A stretch of DNA of 7,959 nt from JBBKWX01 sp037969175. Lineage in GTDB: Bacteria > Bacteroidota > Bacteroidia > AKYH767-A > JBBKVM01. Positions within the stretch are counted from its first letter, which is position 1. Each line of letters opens with the position of its first letter. A model generated the notes under the pieces. The model was not told the DNA's origin, ran no database searches, and saw only the letters and a list, made by a program, of their open reading frames with translations. A program made the position numbers and the translations under genes. Where the stretch lies: NCBI GenBank assembly GCA_037969175.1, contig JBBKWX010000213.1, positions 1 to 7,959 on the forward strand, read 5' to 3'. Shown piece by piece: positions 1-6,980 of the stretch.

Positions 1-393
1 CCTATCCAGCCCGACAAAGCTGCTACAGACAGGGATTTTGATCTCGCTTTGCAGCATTATGTAGAGAACCTGGACAACTGTTCTATCTGTGCAGGCACGC
101 ATAACGAACATAGCAGTCGGTTGTTGATGGAAGCCATGCTGAAAAACAAGATCGAAGCGAATGATTCCCGCATATATTTTTCGCAGTTGCTGGGCATGAG
201 CGATCACATTTCCTACAATCTAGCCAAGGCCGGCTATAATGTGGTGAAGTACGTTCCCTATGGACCGGTAAAAGCTGTCCTTCCCTACCTCATTCGTCGC
301 GCCCAGGAAAACACTTCCATCTCCGGGCAGATGGGTCGTGAGCTAAGTTTGATTCTTCATGAGATGAAACGAAGAGGCATCAGAACGATGTAA
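1..393 (+). CDS. Proline dehydrogenase, C-terminal part (5' end outside window)
   Basis: The frame is open from base 1 and ends at TAA 391-393, leaving 130 residues of the C-terminal half of an FAD-dependent proline dehydrogenase. This enzyme oxidises L-proline to 1-pyrroline-5-carboxylate, the first step of proline catabolism. Visible family motifs are GTHN at residues 32-35 of the fragment, YVPYGP at 84-89, and above all LIRRAQEN at 97-104. In the last, the RR-x-x-E pattern (R99, R100, E103) corresponds to the residues that bind the proline carboxylate in the PutA/PRODH barrel. The protein stops about 27 residues after this motif, so it is a stand-alone enzyme and not a PutA fusion to P5C dehydrogenase. 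A TTG at 49 lies in frame but is internal and should not be taken as the start. Base composition is clearly less AT-rich than downstream DNA, fitting a core gene bordering accessory DNA. The family call is strong; the exact subgroup is not determined. Confidence 0.93.
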   Translation, partial: PIQPDKAATDRDFDLALQHYVENLDNCSICAGTHNEHSSRLLMEAMLKNKIEANDSRIYFSQLLGMSDHISYNLAKAGYNVVKYVPYGPVKAVLPYLIRRAQENTSISGQMGRELSLILHEMKRRGIRTM

Positions 394-444
394 GGCTTTT
401 ACATCCTCGCACTGTTTCTCCGCACTCTCGCACTCCTTATTTAA

Positions 445-462
445 CCGCAGAGAGCGCCAAAG
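445..462 (+). repeat. CGCAGAG-type interspersed repeat, copy 1
   Basis: The sequence CCGCAGAGAGCGCCAAAG shares the core CGCAGAGRGCGC with the copy at 526-541. Purine-rich repeats of this look (CGCAGAG-GCGCAAAG) are frequent between genes in Bacteroidota. That statement is from memory of the group, not a search. Confidence 0.5.
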
Positions 463-525
463 CAATATCACTCTATTTTATATTTTCTGTTATCCATCCT
501 AACCGACAAAAGGATTTTGCATTTT

Positions 526-541
526 CGCAGAGGGCGCAGAG
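526..541 (+). repeat. CGCAGAG-type interspersed repeat, copy 2
   Basis: The sequence CGCAGAGGGCGCAGAG matches copy 1 (445-462) at 11 of 12 core positions. It lies in the same orientation 80 bp further on. The two probably belong to one decayed repeat tract. Confidence 0.5.
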
Positions 542-620
542 AATTATTAATTTGTTCTGATTCACATTCCTGTTTTCACTCTTTTTGACCTAAAGGGCAA
601 AAAGCACTCCTAACACTGTC

Positions 621-650
621 CCTAAATTCCAAACTAGTTTGGATTTTGGG
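621..650. repeat. Long palindrome, possible bidirectional terminator
   Basis: TCCAAACTAGTTTGGA at 628-643 is a perfect 16-nt palindrome. Outside it, 621-626 pairs with 645-650 across a single T-T mismatch (CCTAAA with TTTTGG, one G-T wobble). As RNA it would fold into a stem of about 12 pairs plus the mismatch, with a CTAG loop. No long T run follows, so a classical rho-independent terminator is not certain. It could equally be a palindromic repeat or a binding site. Confidence 0.45.
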
Positions 651-730
651 AACCACTATCAGCCTGCCATAACCAATAAATCCTAAAATCCTTTCGGCTT
701 CTTGCGCTTTTCCTGATTTAGAATTACATT

Positions 731-840
731 CGGTTAGCTAAAATAGAACGCAATCCTATATATATTGCATTCGCCTATCGCTCACCATTTCTGTGATAGG
801 GGATATAATGGTCAGAGGATGTAGCACTATAAACCGTTAC
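731..840. repeat. Long imperfect inverted repeat upstream of the small secreted-protein gene (element A)
   Basis: Nested complementary blocks occur in mirrored order: CGGTT 731-735 with AACCG 832-836, ATAG 743-746 with CTAT 827-830, ATCCT 753-757 with AGGAT 816-820, and CCTATC 774-779 with GATAGG 795-800. The spacers between blocks are similar on the two sides, so the single strand could fold into one long interrupted hairpin. The right end reads TAGCACTATAAACCGTTAC. The same AGCAC plus AAACCGTTA ending recurs in element B after the next gene. The short pairs are individually weak; the ordered nesting and the shared end are what make this worth listing. Confidence 0.45.
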
Positions 841-857
841 TCACAAAATATATAAAA

Positions 858-1244
858 ATGAGATTCTTAATTTGTATTTCTTTTTTACTTCTAACAAGTT
901 CTTCATTATTTAGTCAAGAACTAGAATGCGCAAAATTCAGAAATGGGACTTTTCGATTGGAAACAGAAGATATCGGGAATTTCATTGTAATTAGAAATGG
1001 AAATAAACAGAAGGAAAAACATGAAAATGCATCAAAATTTAAAACCTTCATAATTACTTGGATCGACAACTGTACTTATACTATAGAAATGACTCCAAAA
1101 ACAAGAAGGATGAATCGTGATCTACCTGATAATGCGTTAATGACTGTTCATATTATTAAGACAACAGAAAATTCATATATACAAACTACCACGTCAAATT
1201 TTACGGATATGATTTTAACTTCTGAACTTTTCAGGATAAAATAA
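858..1244 (+). CDS. Small secreted protein of unknown function
   Basis: The 128-residue product starts with a clear signal peptide. MRF is followed by a hydrophobic stretch (residues 4-18) and a likely signal peptidase I cut after S19, leaving a mature chain beginning QELECAKF. Two cysteines, C24 and C72, could form a disulfide. The rest is rich in beta-strand-like alternation with a basic centre (NGNKQKEKHENASKFK). The pattern CAKFRNGTFRLE near the start, with W-x-DNCTYT in the middle, resembles small Bacteroidota envelope proteins often labelled hypothetical, sometimes wrongly as DNA topoisomerase IV. That resemblance is from memory. The start follows an A-rich leader (AATATATAAAA) with no Shine-Dalgarno, usual for the phylum. 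The gene stands alone between two hairpin elements, 21 bp after one and about 8 bp before the other. The coding call is good; the function is unknown. Confidence 0.8.
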   Translation: MRFLICISFLLLTSSSLFSQELECAKFRNGTFRLETEDIGNFIVIRNGNKQKEKHENASKFKTFIITWIDNCTYTIEMTPKTRRMNRDLPDNALMTVHIIKTTENSYIQTTTSNFTDMILTSELFRIK

Positions 1245-1249
1245 AATGC

Positions 1250-1340
1250 GACTAACACAGGCTAGTATCCATGTGGTACATATTCATATCTTTATACGTT
1301 AGAAGCGTGCCGCACGTATACTAGCACAAAACCGTTATAG
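1250..1340. repeat. Long inverted repeat downstream of the small secreted-protein gene (element B)
   Basis: GCTAGTAT at 1261-1268 is perfectly complementary to ATACTAGC at 1318-1325. The pairing continues inward to 1279/1307, giving 15 Watson-Crick pairs, 2 wobbles and 2 mismatches over 19 positions, with a loop of about 27 nt. Further out, TAAC 1253-1256 pairs with GTTA 1334-1337. The right end TAGCACAAAACCGTTAT repeats the end of element A. The left end starts only eight bases after the stop codon of the preceding gene, as attC sites do in integron cassettes. However, GACTAAC and GTTATAG do not fit the standard RYYYAAC and GTTRRRY cores. Confidence 0.6.
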
Positions 1341-1419
1341 CCAATACTAACAGACGACCATGCTAACTTTAAACTGACTACATAAAATGAACAGACATAC
1401 AATTTTCGGACAAGCCGTG

Positions 1420-1502
1420 TTTGCTATCCTTTGCAAAATAAAAAAAGAAGCAACGACACGCACAAGCCAACGCAAGTTGCCTCACATTTTATTTTGCCCA
1501 AA
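1420..1502. repeat. Long hairpin before the response regulator operon (element C)
   Basis: GCAAAATAAAA at 1433-1443 is an exact inverted match to TTTTATTTTGC at 1487-1497. Inside it, GCAAC 1450-1454 pairs with GTTGC 1476-1480. Outside it, TTTG 1420-1423 can pair with CAAA 1499-1502. The resulting stem-loop has a 6x6 internal bulge and a 21-nt loop. It lacks the AAACCGTTA end of elements A and B, so it is a different kind of element. It lies 66-85 bp before the operon and could be a repeat or a leader structure. Confidence 0.55.
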
Positions 1503-1535
1503 CGCACAAACATCCACTTAACTTTGACTTGTAAT

Positions 1536-1563
1536 TTGCCATTTAAATAAATTCTTATTATTG
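1536..1563 (+). promoter_or_regulatory. Candidate Bacteroidota-type promoter for the signalling operon
   Basis: TTG at 1536-1538 is followed after 17 bases by TATTATTG at 1556-1563. This matches the Bacteroidota vegetative promoter pattern TTG-N17-21-TAnnTTTG with one mismatch. Transcription would then begin close to base 1570, at or just past the ATG at 1568, which would favour the ATG at 1589. In DNA this AT-rich a chance match is possible. Confidence 0.3.
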
Positions 1564-1567
1564 CACC

Positions 1568-2029
1568 ATGAATATTGATAAAACAAAAATGAAAAACATA
1601 TTTCTTGTTGATGACGATGCCGATGACCGTATGTTCTTCGAAGAGGCACTCAAAGAAATTAGCACTGAAACTGAACTCACCACTGCAAACGATGGAATAG
1701 AGTTAATGACCACTTTGGAAGAAAACGTAACAGCACCGCCACCACCACATGTGATTTTTCTTGACCTCAACATGCCTCGTAAAAATGGTTTTGAATGTTT
1801 AAAGGAAATCAGAGAAACCCGCAAGCTGGAAAATATTCCCGTTGTAATATTTTCCACATCTGCAAACGAGAATTCAATTGAGAAAACTTATTCTCTCGGT
1901 GCAAATTGTTACATCCGCAAACCAACTTCGCACAAACTTTTAATAAAAGCAATTGAAACGGTATTGGCTTTTAACTTTTGGGAACAAAATCAGCAACTTC
2001 CAAGAGATAAATTTGTCTTAGTAATTTAA
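1568..2029 (+). CDS. Single-domain response regulator (receiver only, Rcp1-like)
   Basis: The 153-residue protein is a CheY-fold receiver with no output domain. Its markers are the acidic pair D15-D16 in LVDDD, the phospho-accepting D66 in VIFLDLNMP, the switch residue S96 in IFSTSA, and K118 in the RKP motif. A proline-rich loop (PPPP, residues 57-60) precedes the strand carrying D66, and a C-terminal extension ends in FVLVI. Both are common in the small receivers paired with PAS or phytochrome-type kinases. It should accept phosphate from the kinase encoded 18 bp downstream and act by protein-protein contact or as a relay. Start choice is open. ATG 1568 gives MNIDKTKMKN, but ATG 1589 (MKNIFLVDDD) has the A-rich leader typical of the phylum, matches the usual start of the family, and fits the candidate promoter better. 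A decayed paralogue lies at 6579-6980. Confidence 0.93.
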   Translation: MNIDKTKMKNIFLVDDDADDRMFFEEALKEISTETELTTANDGIELMTTLEENVTAPPPPHVIFLDLNMPRKNGFECLKEIRETRKLENIPVVIFSTSANENSIEKTYSLGANCYIRKPTSHKLLIKAIETVLAFNFWEQNQQLPRDKFVLVI

Positions 2030-2047
2030 AAACAATTCTCCGCTGAC

Positions 2048-5000
2048 ATGAAATCAACTCCTACAACTACTCATAAAAAATCTTCTGTTCGAAAAGAAGC
2101 CAAAGAAAAACATTTGAGCAGGTTTGAAAACCTGCTGATGGAAGCACCCTCCGTCATTTGTGTTCTTCACGGTCCCACCCATATTTATGAACTTGCTAAT
2201 GAAATGTATATGCAGGTTGTTGGCCATCGCCAGATTATTGGCAAGCCAATAAGGGAAGCATTGCCTGAATTGGAGGGACAGGGATTTTTTGAGATTTTGG
2301 ATGAGGTTTACAAAACAGGGAAATCTTTTATTGGCAACGAAATGCCTGCTAAACTGGATATAGGCAATGGAAAGTTGGAAGATTGTTATTTCAACTTTGT
2401 ATATCAGGCATCTTATAACGAGGGTGAAATAGATGGCATACTGGTGCATGGAATAGATGTGACCGAACAGGTGCTTGCACGAAAAAAAATTGAGGAGAGC
2501 GAATCTAAATACAAGCAACTTATAACAGGATTGCCGGTTGCCGTATATACCTGCGATGCTGAAGGATATGTAGAAACATATAATAAGGCAGCAGTTGAGC
2601 TTTGGGGAATAGAACCCGTGATAGGTAAAGACCTGTGGTGCGGGTCGTGGAGAATTTATAAAACCGATGGAACTCTATTGCCGATTGAAGATTGCCCTAT
2701 GGCCATAACAATCAGGGAAAAACGCAGTGTAAGTTTTGAAATTATTATTGAACGACCTGATGGCACGAGGCGTTCAATTATTCCCAATCCACAACTAGTT
2801 TATGATGCCGATAGAAATGTTACCGGAGCTATCAATACGCTGATTGATATTACCCCACAGGTGGAAGCACGGAAGAAAGTAGAGGATAGTGAAACGCGTT
2901 ATCATTTAATGCTTATGCAATCGCCCTTTGCTTTTCTCCTTTTGAAGGGGAAAGATATGGTTGTGCAATTTGCCAATGATAGCATGAAAGAAGTTTTAGG
3001 AAAAGGGAGCGACATTGAAGGGAAACCACTTATTGAGGTTTTGCCTGAAATAAAAAACCAGACATTCCCCGATTTGCTTGATAATGTATACTCCACTGGA
3101 ATCCCTTTTGTAGCAAACGAAATGCTTGCAAAATTAACCCGAAATGGATTATTGGAGGATGTATATTTCAATTATGTTTATCAACCTTATCACGAAGCCG
3201 ATGGAACTATTTCCGGTGTAACTGTTATTGCTTATAATGTTACTTCAGCAGTGATTGCGAACAAGAAAATCAAAGAAAACGAAAAACAATTCAATACGCT
3301 TGCCAACGGTATTCAAAACCTTGCATGGATGGCAAATGCCGATGGGTGGATTTTCTGGTATAATGCACGCTGGTATGAATACACCGGAACCACGCCCGCA
3401 GAGATGGAGGGATGGGGATGGCAATCGGTTCATGATCCTGTGCAATTACCGCTGGTTCTTGAAAAATGGCATCACTCCATCAGCACCGGTGAACCTTTTG
3501 AAATGGTATTTCCATTAAAAGGTGCAGATACTATTTTTCGACCATTTCTTACCCGTGTGTCGCCTTTGCGGGATGAGGAAGGGAAAATAATCCGCTGGAT
3601 AGGAACCAACACCGACATTAGTGTCCAAAAAGAAGCCGAAGAACAATTTCGCCAAATGGCTGAACGAATGCCGCAAAAAGTATGGACTGCAGATGCGCAG
3701 GGAAACAGAAATTATTTTAACCAGGTAATGCTCGAATATACCGGGCTTACTTTTGATGAACTAAAAGATTGGGGCTGGAAAAAAGTTGTTCATCCCGATG
3801 ACTGGCCTTATACAAAACAGAAATGGGAGCATTGCATTAAAACAGGCGAGGACTTTGAAAATGAAAATCGACTTCTTCGTAAGGATGGAAAATATCTGTG
3901 GCACCTTATTCGCGCAACCGCTGTAAAAAATGAAAAAGGCAGACCCAAAATGTGGATTGGTTCTAAAACCGAAATACAAGAACAAATAGAACTCTCAATA
4001 ACATTGGGAGAGAATCTCAAAGAAAGTAATAAACAGATGCAAACCATCCTTCAATACGCACCTGATGCTGTAATTTCTATTGATGAAGAAGGTATAATTA
4101 AAAGTTGGAACCCCGAAGCAGAGAACATTTTTGGATGGACAGAAAGTGAGACCATTGGTAAAACATTAACAGAAACAATCATTCCGGAACGATACCGCGA
4201 GAGGCATAAAAAAGGCATAAAACATTTTTTAAGAACCGGGGAAGGATCGGTAATAAATAAGCCAATAGAGTTGTCGGCAATAAAGAAAAATGGTAATGAG
4301 TTTCCGGTTGAACTGAAAATATCAACATCCAAAATAAACGACTGCTATCTATTTATAGGTTTTATTCGTGACATTTCTAAACGCAAAGAGGCGGAAGCAA
4401 CTATACAAAATAAAACCAACCAACTTATGGAGGCTCAGCAACTGGCTCATATTGGAAGTTGGGAATGGGATGTGCGAAAAAATAAAATAGAATGGTCAGA
4501 TGAACTTTACAGGATTTACGGCTTAATCCCGCAGGAGTTTGAAGCAGATTATGAAAATTATCTCAAATATATTCATCCTGATGACAGCGAATATGTAAAT
4601 GGAATGGTGCAACAGGCATTCAAAGACCGGCAGCCATTCAGGTTCTTCCACAAAACTTTGCGTGCGGACGGGAAAGTCCGGATTCTCAGTTCAACAGGAA
4701 AAGTTTTTACTGACGAAAATGGTAATGTAATTAAAATGTCAGGAACTGCACAGGATGTTACTGAACAGAAACAATATGAGGAAAAGTTGAAGACTAGCGA
4801 AGAAAGGTTTTATAAGATTTTTGACAGTAACCCCGTCCCAATGTCACTTTCCGAAATCAAAACCAATAAAATAAAATATGCCAATAACCTTTTTTACAAT
4901 GCATTTGGTTACACTAAAGAGGAAGTAATTGGCAATTCTTCTGAGGAATTGAATTTGATTGACCCTGAAGAACACAAAAGAGTAATTGATGTGATATTCG

Positions 5001-5998
5001 GATATCTTCATGAAAACCGTTCTCTTGCAGAAGTGCAGGCATTATCAAAGGAAGAAACGGAAGCACTCCTTTTAAAGTTAAAACAATCGGAGAACATGAA
5101 GGACTTTGAAATACTTTACACCCGAAAAAACGGAAAAAAATTTCCAGCACTTGTTTCTTTTGAAGTAATCAGGATAGGCACTGAAAGTTATACAGTAACT
5201 TCTTATCAGGATATATCTGAAAGAAAAAAAGCGGAAGCACTGCTTAGAAGCCAAAACGATCAGCTTGAAAGCATGAACAAGGAACTTGAATCATTCGCCT
5301 ATGTTTCAAGCCACGATTTACAAGAACCACTGCGACAAATACAAAACTTTGCTTCGCGTATCATTACGGACGAACAACAAAACTTATCGGACAAAGGCAG
5401 AAATTATTTTGAGAAAATGAATAATGCAGCCAACCGTATGCGAATCCTTATTGAAGATTTACTTGCCTATTCACACACCAAAACAGGAGAACGAAAATTT
5501 AAAAAAAACAATCTGAATGAAATTGTAAAAGATGTTACTGAAGAATTACAAGCAACCATTGAGGAGAAACACGCCATCATAGAAGTAGGCGCCATGTGCG
5601 ATGCGTATATTATCCCTTTTCAGTTTCGCCAACTTATGCACAACATCATTGGCAACGCACTTAAATTTTCTAAACCTGATACACCACCCCACATTATTAT
5701 TAAGAGTGAAATTGTAAAATCAGGTGCAGATAGCAGGAATCCCTTGGAGGGCAATTCGGCGTGCCACATTACCATTACCGACAACGGTATTGGCTTTGAG
5801 CCTCAATATAAAAAGCGCATCTTTGAAGTATTCCAACGCCTGCACGACAAACAAAAAATAGCCGGCACAGGAATAGGGCTTGCCATCGTAAAAAAAATTG
5901 TTGAGAATCACAACGGAATTATTACAGCAACAAGCCAACTAAATCAAGGAGCAACATTTGATATTTTTATACCTACCAAACAAAATAATAAATCTTAA
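2048..5998 (+). CDS. Soluble multi-PAS sensor histidine kinase, 1316 residues
   Basis: This is a cytoplasmic two-component kinase; I see no signal peptide or membrane segment. About eight PAS domains occupy roughly residues 25-140, 152-272, 283-402, 412-527, 533-648, 656-780, 790-908 and 914-1060. Most end in the DIT/DVT-type motif followed by a short helical linker (for example DVTEQVLARKKIEESE and QDISERKKAEAL). The transmitter follows. The HisKA H-box SSHDLQEPLRQI has the phosphorylated H1089. The ATPase domain has N1199 and N1203 in the N-box (HNIIGNALKF), the G1 box DNGIGF at 1245-1250, the F-box FEVFQRL, and the G2 box GTGIGLAI at 1273-1280. All catalytic motifs are intact. There is no C-terminal receiver, so the partner is most likely the single-domain regulator just upstream. 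PAS 1 and 3 are close copies, as are PAS 4 and 5, pointing to internal duplication. The ligand or cofactor of each PAS domain cannot be read from sequence. Confidence 0.95.
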   Translation: MKSTPTTTHKKSSVRKEAKEKHLSRFENLLMEAPSVICVLHGPTHIYELANEMYMQVVGHRQIIGKPIREALPELEGQGFFEILDEVYKTGKSFIGNEMPAKLDIGNGKLEDCYFNFVYQASYNEGEIDGILVHGIDVTEQVLARKKIEESESKYKQLITGLPVAVYTCDAEGYVETYNKAAVELWGIEPVIGKDLWCGSWRIYKTDGTLLPIEDCPMAITIREKRSVSFEIIIERPDGTRRSIIPNPQLVYDADRNVTGAINTLIDITPQVEARKKVEDSETRYHLMLMQSPFAFLLLKGKDMVVQFANDSMKEVLGKGSDIEGKPLIEVLPEIKNQTFPDLLDNVYSTGIPFVANEMLAKLTRNGLLEDVYFNYVYQPYHEADGTISGVTVIAYNVTSAVIANKKIKENEKQFNTLANGIQNLAWMANADGWIFWYNARWYEYTGTTPAEMEGWGWQSVHDPVQLPLVLEKWHHSISTGEPFEMVFPLKGADTIFRPFLTRVSPLRDEEGKIIRWIGTNTDISVQKEAEEQFRQMAERMPQKVWTADAQGNRNYFNQVMLEYTGLTFDELKDWGWKKVVHPDDWPYTKQKWEHCIKTGEDFENENRLLRKDGKYLWHLIRATAVKNEKGRPKMWIGSKTEIQEQIELSITLGENLKESNKQMQTILQYAPDAVISIDEEGIIKSWNPEAENIFGWTESETIGKTLTETIIPERYRERHKKGIKHFLRTGEGSVINKPIELSAIKKNGNEFPVELKISTSKINDCYLFIGFIRDISKRKEAEATIQNKTNQLMEAQQLAHIGSWEWDVRKNKIEWSDELYRIYGLIPQEFEADYENYLKYIHPDDSEYVNGMVQQAFKDRQPFRFFHKTLRADGKVRILSSTGKVFTDENGNVIKMSGTAQDVTEQKQYEEKLKTSEERFYKIFDSNPVPMSLSEIKTNKIKYANNLFYNAFGYTKEEVIGNSSEELNLIDPEEHKRVIDVIFGYLHENRSLAEVQALSKEETEALLLKLKQSENMKDFEILYTRKNGKKFPALVSFEVIRIGTESYTVTSYQDISERKKAEALLRSQNDQLESMNKELESFAYVSSHDLQEPLRQIQNFASRIITDEQQNLSDKGRNYFEKMNNAANRMRILIEDLLAYSHTKTGERKFKKNNLNEIVKDVTEELQATIEEKHAIIEVGAMCDAYIIPFQFRQLMHNIIGNALKFSKPDTPPHIIIKSEIVKSGADSRNPLEGNSACHITITDNGIGFEPQYKKRIFEVFQRLHDKQKIAGTGIGLAIVKKIVENHNGIITATSQLNQGATFDIFIPTKQNNKS

Positions 5999-6003
5999 CC
6001 TCC

Positions 6004-6550
6004 ATGATACTTATTATTAATTAGGACTTAAATACCATTTGCAAAAAAATACTGCAAGAACTATTAAATAAATTGGACTTGAAGTATTCAATAATAAGTT
6101 TAGGCGAAGTAGATATAAAAGAAACCATTCCATAAAAAAAATGGAGCAACTTAATGCTTTATTAAATAGTTGCAGTATTCAAATAGTTGAAAACCCAAAA
6201 AGCATTCTTGTTCAAAAAATAAAAGATGCAATAGTTGAAATGGTTTTCATCTGGTAAAAATTGCCAATAAAAACCTCATCGTATTTAGCGGACAAACTAA
6301 AACATGACTATACCTATATTGTAAATCTTTTTTCAAGCTAAACTTTATATCCATTGAAACCTTTATACTGCTTCATAAAACGGAACTAACGAAACAATTG
6401 CTTACCACAAACGAACTAAATTTTACATAGATTGGCCATAAACTTAATTATAGTAGCGCGGCACATTTTAGAATTCAATTTAAAAATGTAACAGGATTTA
6501 CGCCTACTGCTTTTCAAAGAATTATTACTAAAAGTCGAGAAGAAAAATAA
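6004..6550 (+). pseudogene. Decayed AraC-family transcriptional regulator
   Basis: Recognisable AraC/XylS-type protein is spread over three frames. From ATG 6004 the frame reads MILIIN, a TAG at 6022, then ICKKILQELLNKLDLKYS and SLGEVDIKETIP up to a TAA at 6133. In the eight-A run 6134-6141 the match moves to another frame, with MEQLNALLNSCS, KSILVQKIKDAIVEMV, a stop at 6255, then SYLADKLKHDYTYIVNLFS. Near the T run 6328-6333 it moves to the third frame, with KLNFISIETFILLHKTELTKQLL, a TAG replacing the expected Glu, then IGHKLNYSSAAHFRIQFKNVTGFTP, ending at TAA 6548-6550. The last part is the second helix-turn-helix with its conserved GFTP end. The family is a small Bacteroidota AraC type of about 180-190 residues, often next to sensor kinases. 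It is clearly non-functional as it stands, unless several sequencing errors coincide. Confidence 0.8.
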
Positions 6551-6578
6551 TAACGAACTATAAAATTTTATTACAATA

Positions 6579-6980
6579 CTGAATCAATCACTACTTATAC
6601 TTTTAGCCAATGATGATGAAAACGACCGTCTACTTTTTGTTTATGCTCTTAACGAATTGAAAACAAAAACTGTTATTCATATCGTGAATGATGGAGTTGA
6701 ACTCATGGAATACTTTTCAAGCAAGAACAACACTTTGCTACAACTTCTTTTTCTTGACTTGAATATGCAAAGAAAAAAAAACATTGAATGTTTGAAAGAA
6801 ATGAGAGCTAAGTATGAGTTTAAGGACATAGCCATTGCTACTTATTTCACTTCACTTTCCGAAAACGATATTGAAGAAACATTGATCAATGGAGCAAATG
6901 TTTATGTAAATAAACCTAACAGTTTTGATGAACTTAAACAAGCATAAAATAAAGTGGTTGTTACAGCATATACTTATCAG
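6579..6980 (+). pseudogene. Decayed single-domain response regulator
   Basis: The frame encodes a receiver: LLILLANDDENDR, the phospho-acceptor D60 (numbered from CTG 6579) in LLFLDLNM, and KP in VYVNKPNSF. It is a paralogue of the regulator at 1568-2029. Several signs of decay are visible. No ATG exists between the upstream stop (6561-6563) and the conserved start, where CTG stands in the place expected for the initiator (LNQSLLILL). The first possible conventional start is an internal TTG at 6657, which would remove the acidic pocket. The usual MP after the phospho-acceptor has become MQ, and the switch region reads ATYFTSLS. A TAA at 6945-6947 ends the frame early, although the family-like sequence NKVVVTAYTYQ continues past it to 6980. 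A transposon-like element then begins exactly there. The remaining 20 or so C-terminal residues are missing. Confidence 0.75.

Larger units (their letters stand above)
394..730. other. Intergenic region with short repeats, no gene
   Basis: No open frame of useful length is seen on either strand. Just after the proline dehydrogenase stop the motif CTCGCACT occurs twice (406-413 and 427-434) with a related CTCCGCACT between them. Two copies of a CGCAGAG-type repeat and one long palindrome follow and are listed separately. I see no clear terminator directly behind the stop codon. Confidence 0.6.

Noticed and set aside
1250..1340. Standard integron attC site
   Set aside because: The arms and position fit, but the cores GACTAAC and GTTATAG break the RYYYAAC/GTTRRRY consensus and no integrase gene is in the window. 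It is therefore reported only as cassette-like.
1387..1521. 44-codon open frame beginning MNRHTIFGQAV
   Set aside because: Most of it is the two arms and loop of hairpin C (1420-1502). The amino-acid sequence is determined by that structure and looks like no protein family.
1558..1857. Minus-strand 99-codon open frame
   Set aside because: It is antisense to the receiver gene with its complete phosphorylation motifs; its serine-rich sequence is a shadow.
2054..5938. Several minus-strand and alternative-frame open frames inside the kinase gene
   Set aside because: They lie wholly within a 1316-codon gene with intact domains and have low-complexity or cysteine/phenylalanine-rich content typical of antisense shadows.
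6657..6947. Intact 96-residue response regulator starting at TTG 6657
   Set aside because: This start removes the acidic residues needed for phosphorylation. Clear family sequence precedes it, in frame, back to 6579, so it is a fragment of a decayed gene.
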